The position numbers and the translations under genes were made by a program. Below are positions 58,986 to 64,000 of a stretch of DNA of 64,000 bases, piece after piece; position 1 is the stretch's first letter; each line of letters starts with the position of its first letter. The stretch covers positions 1-64,000 of the forward strand of contig NZ_CP025938.1 of assembly GCF_002893765.1 (NCBI RefSeq), written 5' to 3'. The notes beneath the pieces were generated by a model. It did no database searches, had not been told where the DNA came from, and saw nothing but the letters and a program-made list of their open reading frames with translations. Source of the stretch: Tamlana carrageenivorans (lineage in GTDB: Bacteria > Bacteroidota > Bacteroidia > Flavobacteriales > Flavobacteriaceae).

Positions 58986-60281
58986 ATGCCACTATCAGCT
59001 AACAATCCAGATAGAAAATCGTGGTTACACGTCGATAAAAATTCAGATTTCCCTATTCAAAATATTCCGTTTGGTGTATTCTTAACACGAGACGACATTA
59101 TAACTATAGGTACTCGAATTGGCGATACCGCTATAGATCTAGGTGCGCTTCATCAATTAGGATATTTTGAAGATATTCCTTTAACCGATGATATTTTTCT
59201 TCAAGACTCATTAAATGATTTTATTGCCGATGGCAGAAAAACATGGCGTGCTGTTAGAAACCGAATTTCTCAAATTTTTGATGCAGACAACGATACCCTA
59301 AAAAACAATACAAAACACAAGGAAACCATCCTGTTTAGGCTGGATGAAATTGAAATGCAACTGCCAGTTCAAATTGGCGATTATACCGATTTTTACTCCA
59401 GCATGGAACACGCTACCAATGTCGGGTTAATGTTTAGAGATCATGATCATGCTTTATTACCTAATTGGTTGCACATTCCTATTGGCTATCACGGTAGAAG
59501 TTCTTCTATTATCCCATCAGGAATTCCTGTACACCGGCCAAAAGGACAAACCTTACCAGAAGGCGCCACAGAACCTGTTTTAGGTCCGAGTCAGGCGGTA
59601 GATTTCGAATTAGAAATGGCCTTTATCACGACCGATGCTAATGATTTAGGAGAACCAATACCTATAAAAGAAGCTGAAGAATACATTTTCGGATTGGTTT
59701 TATTTAACGACTGGAGCGCCAGAGACATTCAAAAATGGGAATACATTCCATTAGGGCCTTTCTTAGCTAAAAATTTCGCTTCCTCCATATCGCCATGGAT
59801 TGTCACTCTAGATGCTTTAGAACCCTACCGTGTTGAGAGTCCGAAACCCATTAAGCCACAATTAGAATACCTAAAATACGAAGGTAAAAAGAGTTATGAT
59901 ATTAATTTGGAAGTTGCTATTCAACCAAAAGGCGCTAAAGAAACCGTGGTTAGTAAATCCAATTTCAAATACATGTACTGGAATATGGTACAGCAATTGG
60001 CCCATCATACCATAAACGGCTGCCCGATAAATTCTGGGGACCTCATGGGTAGTGGCACGATTTCTGGCCCAACAGAAGACAGTTTCGGATCGATGCTTGA
60101 ACTCACCAAAAATGGAGAAAATCCAATAAAAATGAAGGATGGTAGCACCCGAAAATATATCAATGATAATGACACCGTAATCATGCGTGGTTTTTGCGAA
60201 AAAGATGGTACACGTATTGGTTTTGGCGAAGTTTCAACAAAACTACTTCCTATTTACAAAAAGAAAAAAATAACACACTAA
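58986..60281 (+). CDS. fahA: Fumarylacetoacetase
   Basis: It splits fumarylacetoacetate into fumarate and acetoacetate, the last step of tyrosine/phenylalanine breakdown. The 431-residue protein has the N-terminal SH3-like region with FPIQNIPFGVFLTRDD, then the catalytic core: DFYSSMEHATNVGLMFRD (metal Asp and catalytic His), QAVDFELEMAFI (metal Glu), and LFNDWSARDIQKWEYIPLGPFLAKNFASSISPW (metal Asp, nearby Lys). MGSGTISGPTEDSFGSMLEL is typical. Length matches long bacterial FAHs. It stands alone, so the rest of the tyrosine pathway is elsewhere. Confidence 0.96.
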   Translation: MPLSANNPDRKSWLHVDKNSDFPIQNIPFGVFLTRDDIITIGTRIGDTAIDLGALHQLGYFEDIPLTDDIFLQDSLNDFIADGRKTWRAVRNRISQIFDADNDTLKNNTKHKETILFRLDEIEMQLPVQIGDYTDFYSSMEHATNVGLMFRDHDHALLPNWLHIPIGYHGRSSSIIPSGIPVHRPKGQTLPEGATEPVLGPSQAVDFELEMAFITTDANDLGEPIPIKEAEEYIFGLVLFNDWSARDIQKWEYIPLGPFLAKNFASSISPWIVTLDALEPYRVESPKPIKPQLEYLKYEGKKSYDINLEVAIQPKGAKETVVSKSNFKYMYWNMVQQLAHHTINGCPINSGDLMGSGTISGPTEDSFGSMLELTKNGENPIKMKDGSTRKYINDNDTVIMRGFCEKDGTRIGFGEVSTKLLPIYKKKKITH

Positions 60282-60307
60282 AGATTCATTCTTTAGGATA
60301 TAATTCG

Positions 60308-60357
60308 AGGTTATTTAGGTTTTCTATTCAGTTAGGCGCTTAAATAACCTTTTTTTT
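60308..60357 (+). terminator. Terminator of fahA
   Basis: AGGTTATTTA / TAAATAACCT, 10-bp stem with a 23-base loop, then a T run. Confidence 0.82.
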
Positions 60358-60381
60358 ATGATGGTATTTTTATGAAACTTT

Positions 60382-61116
60382 TTAGTTATGCTTTGAATTT
60401 TCAAGGTTTTCTTCATCTTCAATCTCTCTCGCTTTAGACAAAGCACTGGCAACCAAACCTGCAGGAATCGTTACAATACCAACACCAATAATAAGTATAA
60501 AAAAGGTGAATATTTTACCACCATCCGTTATGGGATAAACATCACCATACCCTACAGTTGTTAAAGTTACAATAGCCCACCAAGCACTATGAAACACCGA
60601 AGAAAACACTTCGGGTTGCGCTTCATTTTCAAAATAATAAATGCCCGCAGAAGCTAGAAAAACAAAAATTCCAGTTACAATTAAAAAGAGTATCACTTCT
60701 TCCTTTACAATTCTGGCCGCTATATGAAATCGGTTAAGCGCTTTGTTATAACGAATTAACTTTAATGCTCTAAAAATTCTAAACAAACGAAACGCTCTCA
60801 AAGCCCGTAAATCGCATACTCTACTAATGTAAAAAGGAAAAATAGCGAGAAAATCAATAATTCCATAGAAACTAAAAATATATTTCAATTTATGCTCAGC
60901 CACATAAATGCGTAATATATATTCTATAGTAAAAACAAGAACACAAAATATCTCGAAACTTTCAATAAATACAATGGTGCTTCTGGAGTTATCAGGCAAG
61001 GTTTCTATAGCAAACAAAATAAGCGACAAAAGGATTAAAATCTGAATAAAATAATCAAATATTTTTCCGTACTTAGAAGTATTATCTTCAACCAGTGCAC
61101 GTAATTTTTTTCTCAT
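60382..61116 (-). CDS. Voltage-gated potassium channel-like ion transporter
   Basis: A 244-residue membrane protein with six helices. S4 is arginine-rich (LRALRAFRLFRIFRALKLIRYNKALNR, about 105-130) and the pore loop holds the K+ filter TLTTVGYGDVYP near residue 190, followed by the last helix IFTFFILIIGVGIVTIPAGLVA. This is the Kv-type topology; the cytoplasmic tail is short and acidic. Probable tetramer in the inner membrane. No RCK/TrkA domain is fused. Confidence 0.92.
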   Translation of the reverse strand: MRKKLRALVEDNTSKYGKIFDYFIQILILLSLILFAIETLPDNSRSTIVFIESFEIFCVLVFTIEYILRIYVAEHKLKYIFSFYGIIDFLAIFPFYISRVCDLRALRAFRLFRIFRALKLIRYNKALNRFHIAARIVKEEVILFLIVTGIFVFLASAGIYYFENEAQPEVFSSVFHSAWWAIVTLTTVGYGDVYPITDGGKIFTFFILIIGVGIVTIPAGLVASALSKAREIEDEENLENSKHN

Positions 61117-61208
61117 TTAATATCTTTTTATGATATAATATTACATAAAAATGTCATATTAAAATTAAAACTGCATAGAAAATCATGGCTATTTCATTTT
61201 GAAACACC

Positions 61209-61625
61209 CTAAAACCCTTCATCAGAAAACTTTAAAAAATCGCCAGAAGAAATACGTTTTAAATGGTTTACAGAACGATTATAAAGATACACCCAAGTTT
61301 CAATTGTAGTACCATCATCTAGCATAGCATGAACGCTTTCTCTTTTAAACAAATCGGATGCCTTTGGAACACGACCAATGCCTTCATAGGCATCTAAAAC
61401 TTTAAAAACATTTTCAGAAGTATCTATTTTAAAAATGGAGCCATAGACTTTTTCTAAAATATTAGAACTAACAACGGCCCCTGGAAACCAAGAGACTTGA
61501 TAGAGTTTTCCTTGAAAACACCCCCTTGCAACAAACTGCCCATGCGCCGCTAAATACTTCGACATACTATTTTGTGATTCCTTTTGCAAGGTACCGTAAA
61601 CCAATAAGTATTCGGACTTTGGCAT
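61209..61625 (-). CDS. Gamma-glutamylcyclotransferase-like (AIG2/GGACT) protein
   Basis: A 138-residue protein starting SEYLLVYGTLQKESQNSMSKYLAAHGQFVARGCFQGKLYQVSWFPGAVVSS. The YGTL/G-x-L motif and the later VYGSIFKIDTSENVFKVLDAYEGIG (catalytic Glu of the D/E-x-Y-E-G region near residue 95) place it in the GGCT-like fold that cyclises gamma-glutamyl amines. Substrate not known. It lies nine bases after the ytxJ stop on the same strand, so probably one operon. Confidence 0.85.
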   Translation of the reverse strand: MPKSEYLLVYGTLQKESQNSMSKYLAAHGQFVARGCFQGKLYQVSWFPGAVVSSNILEKVYGSIFKIDTSENVFKVLDAYEGIGRVPKASDLFKRESVHAMLDDGTTIETWVYLYNRSVNHLKRISSGDFLKFSDEGF

Positions 61626-61634
61626 GAAAAAGAA

Positions 61635-62030
61635 TTAAATGAAAGCCGATAGATCTAGTCCATTAATAGCACCATGCGATTCATGCGCAACAACGTTACC
61701 ATTCTTAATAATTAATAATTGAGGAGACTCGTGCAAAACCTGAAACCGGTATCCTACTTCGTTAGAGACCTCTCGGTAATTTAACAAATCTAAGTAATAC
61801 AAATCCAAATCATTTTCAGAAAGCTGGAAAGCACTCACAAACTGTTTCATCACCATTTTACTTATACCGCAACGGGTAGAATGCTTAAAAATCACCTGAG
61901 TTTTGGTTTTCGACTTCTCTTTAATACTTTCTAATTGCGACACATCTGTTAAAGGAATCCATGCTAAAACTTTTTCTTCATTTTTCACCTTACTATCAGA
62001 AGCACCAAATATTTTGTTTAATATACTCAT
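61635..62030 (-). CDS. ytxJ: Bacillithiol system redox protein YtxJ (BrxC-like monothiol)
   Basis: A 131-residue thioredoxin-fold protein from ATG 62030 (longer frame to 62057 starts earlier and lacks support). TQVIFKHSTRCGISKMVMKQF carries a single active-site Cys (T-R-C-G), as in the YtxJ/BrxC bacilliredoxins that reduce S-bacillithiolated proteins; HESPQLLIIKNGNVVAHESHGAI is the cis-Pro and C-terminal half. Bacillithiol is used by many Bacteroidota in place of glutathione. It is cotranscribed with the cyclotransferase-like gene. Confidence 0.85.
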   Translation of the reverse strand: MSILNKIFGASDSKVKNEEKVLAWIPLTDVSQLESIKEKSKTKTQVIFKHSTRCGISKMVMKQFVSAFQLSENDLDLYYLDLLNYREVSNEVGYRFQVLHESPQLLIIKNGNVVAHESHGAINGLDLSAFI

Positions 62031-62124
62031 TTTCAATAACTTTATAGTATTCCGCAAAAGCGAAAACCGTTTGATTAATTTTTAGTTGCCTAGTAAGTCG
62101 GTATCTTTACATATCCTTACAAAA

Positions 62125-62167
62125 GACAAAAAGTCAGTTGAAACTAAGTAAAAACCGACGTTTTGTC
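62125..62167. promoter_or_regulatory. Two GAC-N5-GTC palindromes upstream of clpB
   Basis: GACAAAAAGTCAG (62125-62137) and GACGTTTTGTCAG (62157-62169) share GAC-N5-GTCAG with a 32-base repeat distance, three helical turns. They lie about 105-145 bases before the clpB ATG and could be operator sites of a heat-shock regulator, or upstream of ytxJ. This is inference. Confidence 0.35.
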
Positions 62168-62270
62168 AGATATATCCTATTGGTAAGATTATTGACTTCA
62201 TGTGCTTGTAAATGTAAAATAATTAAGATTTCCGTTTTCACGGAATTGAAAGAAATAAAAAAAATATATC

Positions 62271-64000
62271 ATGAACTTGAATAATTATACTATAAAATCG
62301 CAAGAAGCCATCCAGCAAGCGCAACAAATCGCGCAAGGCTACGGGCATCAACAAATTGAAAACGAACACCTATTTAAAGGTATTTTTGAAGTCGATGAAA
62401 ACGTACTTCCGTTTTTATTAAAAAAATTAAATGTAAATGTTTCCATTCTTGAACAAGCTTTAGACAAACAAATTGAAAGTTTTTCAAAAGTATCAGGCGG
62501 CGAACTCATGTTGTCTCGCGAAGCTGGAAAAACCTTAAATGAAGCAGCTATCATTGCTAAAAAAATGAAGGATGATTATGTTTCTATAGAACATTTAATC
62601 TTAGCTGTTTTAAAATCCAACAGTAAAATCGCACAAATGCTGAAAGACCAAGGGGTTACCGAAAAAGGTCTCACAGCAGCCATTAACGAATTACGTCAGG
62701 GCGAAAATGTTACTTCTCAAAGTCAGGAAGACACTTATAATTCGTTAAACAAATATGCTAAAAACTTAAATCAGTTAGCTAAAGATGGCAAATTAGATCC
62801 TGTTATTGGTCGTGATGAGGAAATTAGACGTATTCTTCAAATTTTATCGCGAAGAACTAAAAACAACCCCATTCTAGTAGGTGAACCTGGAACAGGAAAA
62901 ACAGCTATTGCCGAAGGATTAGCGCATAGGATTATTGATGGCGACATCCCAGAAAACCTTAAAGACAAACAAATTTTCGCCTTAGACATGGGCGCATTAA
63001 TTGCTGGAGCTAAATATAAAGGTGAATTTGAAGAACGACTAAAAGCCGTAATTAAAGAGGTAACAACTAGTGATGGTGATATCGTATTATTTATTGACGA
63101 AATACACACCCTTGTGGGTGCCGGTGGCGGACAAGGCGCTATGGATGCAGCTAACATTTTAAAGCCTGCACTAGCCCGTGGCGAACTCCGTGCTATTGGT
63201 GCTACCACCTTGGATGAGTACCAAAAATACTTTGAAAAAGACAAGGCTTTAGAGCGTCGTTTTCAAAAAGTAATGGTGGACGAGCCAGACACTGAAAGCG
63301 CTATTTCTATATTAAGAGGTATTAAAGAAAAATATGAAACACACCATAAGGTTCGTATAAAAGACAAAGCTATTATTGGTGCTGTGGAGTTGTCTTCAAG
63401 ATACATCACCAACCGTTTTCTTCCAGATAAAGCCATTGATTTAATGGATGAAGCGGCATCGAAACTACGCATGGAAATCAACTCTAAACCTGAAGAATTA
63501 GATGTTTTAGATCGAAAAATCATGCAGTTAGAAATTGAAATTGAAGCCATTAAGCGAGAAAAGGACGAAGTTAAACTCAAATCACTTCGTGCCGATTTAG
63601 CAAATCTTAAGGAGTCTAGAAATGAAATTAATGCCAAATGGAAAAGTGAAAAGGAAGTTGTAGATAACATCCAAAACACAAAACAAAATATTGAAAATTT
63701 TAAGCTTGAAGCTGAAAAAGCCGAGCGTGAAGGCGATTACGGTAAAGTAGCCGAATTGCGTTACGGTAAAATTAAAGAAGCCCAAGAGCAGCTTGAAACG
63801 TATCAGCAAAAATTACAAGAGCACGCAGAAAACTCATTAATAAAAGAGGAAGTAACTTATGATGACATTGCTGAAGTGGTTGCTAAATGGACTGGTATTC
63901 CTGTTACTAAAATGCTACAAAGCGAACGTGAAAAGCTACTTAAACTTGAACAAGAGTTACACAAACGTGTGGTCGGTCAAGAAGAAGCCATTGAAGCCGT
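62271..64000 (+). CDS. clpB: ATP-dependent chaperone ClpB (5' part, cut by the window end)
   Basis: ClpB is a hexameric disaggregase that rescues proteins with DnaK. The start MNLNNYTIKSQEAIQQAQQIAQGYGHQQIENEHLFKG is the ClpB N-domain. Walker A VGEPGTGKTAIAEG lies near residue 205, AKYKGEFEERLKAV follows the sensor pore loop, Walker B VLFIDEIHTLVGAGGGQGAMDAANILKP is near 275, and the coiled-coil M-domain (about 400-530) follows. About 576 codons are inside the window; the second AAA+ domain lies beyond position 64000. No ORF stop is reached. Confidence 0.96.
   Translation, partial: MNLNNYTIKSQEAIQQAQQIAQGYGHQQIENEHLFKGIFEVDENVLPFLLKKLNVNVSILEQALDKQIESFSKVSGGELMLSREAGKTLNEAAIIAKKMKDDYVSIEHLILAVLKSNSKIAQMLKDQGVTEKGLTAAINELRQGENVTSQSQEDTYNSLNKYAKNLNQLAKDGKLDPVIGRDEEIRRILQILSRRTKNNPILVGEPGTGKTAIAEGLAHRIIDGDIPENLKDKQIFALDMGALIAGAKYKGEFEERLKAVIKEVTTSDGDIVLFIDEIHTLVGAGGGQGAMDAANILKPALARGELRAIGATTLDEYQKYFEKDKALERRFQKVMVDEPDTESAISILRGIKEKYETHHKVRIKDKAIIGAVELSSRYITNRFLPDKAIDLMDEAASKLRMEINSKPEELDVLDRKIMQLEIEIEAIKREKDEVKLKSLRADLANLKESRNEINAKWKSEKEVVDNIQNTKQNIENFKLEAEKAEREGDYGKVAELRYGKIKEAQEQLETYQQKLQEHAENSLIKEEVTYDDIAEVVAKWTGIPVTKMLQSEREKLLKLEQELHKRVVGQEEAIEA

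Noticed and set aside
62348..63809. Several minus-strand ORFs of 68-138 codons at the window end
   Set aside because: They are shadows of clpB, whose plus-strand frame is open from 62271 to the window end with all ClpB motifs.
1..64000. CRISPR array, prophage, toxin-antitoxin or restriction system
   Set aside because: No short regularly spaced repeats, phage structural genes or R-M/abi-type genes were found on either strand by reading.

Overview
The window looks like a chromosomal segment of a marine-type flavobacterium (Bacteroidota, family Flavobacteriaceae). Reasons: low GC; promoters of the Bacteroidota type (TTG or TTTG, 16-21 bases, TAnnTTTG) in front of tRNAs and many genes; two giant secreted proteins ending in the type B sorting domain of the type IX secretion system (T9SS); a CtaA/Cox15 heme A synthase; a 496-codon GAPDH frame; a bacillithiol-type YtxJ protein; and GntR-plus-sensor regulation of a galactose locus. 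Base 1 is the first base of dnaA, so this is probably the conventional start of a closed genome. A species cannot be named from this sequence.

Layout. 1-6.3 kb: dnaA, a low-molecular-weight tyrosine phosphatase and an RsmI-like methylase on +, then a lysozyme-like protein and the dapF-GNAT-mltG cell-wall operon on -. 6.4-14.3 kb: HtrA protease, GAPDH, a membrane coiled-coil protein, tRNA-Leu, then TlpA, a DUF5606 protein, def, ruvX and dapD. 14.3-25.1 kb: a lipooligosaccharide (LOS)-type surface-glycan block with nine genes for glycosyltransferases, a Kdo-kinase-like protein and pyruvyl transferases, split by a secreted three-repeat protein. 25.3-32.5 kb: tsaC-like gene, a broken GxxExxY element between perfect inverted repeats, cca, ctaA, a pRiA4b ORF-3-like protein, a kinase-like unknown and an ABC exporter. 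32.5-40.3 kb: two T9SS type B proteins that share an approximately 95-residue repeat. 40.3-46.5 kb: uvrB, a TerB-like protein, DUF1456, an FKBP-like lipoprotein, an S4 protein, a pyrR-like phosphoribosyltransferase, aroK and tRNA-Lys. 46.6-47.7 kb: a decayed ISAon1-type transposase between 23-bp direct repeats, then tRNA-Arg. 47.9-53.8 kb: the galactose locus (symporter, divergent regulator, galM, galK, galT). 53.8-57.4 kb: a MITE-like hairpin repeat, a beta-helix lipoprotein, and an NADPH:FMN-reductase-like gene split by an IS3-family element. 57.5-64 kb: glyA, fahA, a potassium channel, a gamma-glutamylcyclotransferase-like gene, ytxJ, and the 5' part of clpB, which runs off the window.

How the genes fit together. 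Most of the window is housekeeping. The accessory signals are the glycan block, the repeat-rich T9SS surface proteins and several small mobile or palindromic elements. I do not see a clear new defence or biosynthetic system. The most unusual items are the GxxExxY ORF enclosed by an 18-bp perfect inverted repeat, a 26-bp-arm perfect palindrome inside the coding part of a pyruvyl transferase gene, the precise IS3 insertion whose computed removal restores a 163-codon gene, and the direct-repeat operator candidate in the galactose locus.
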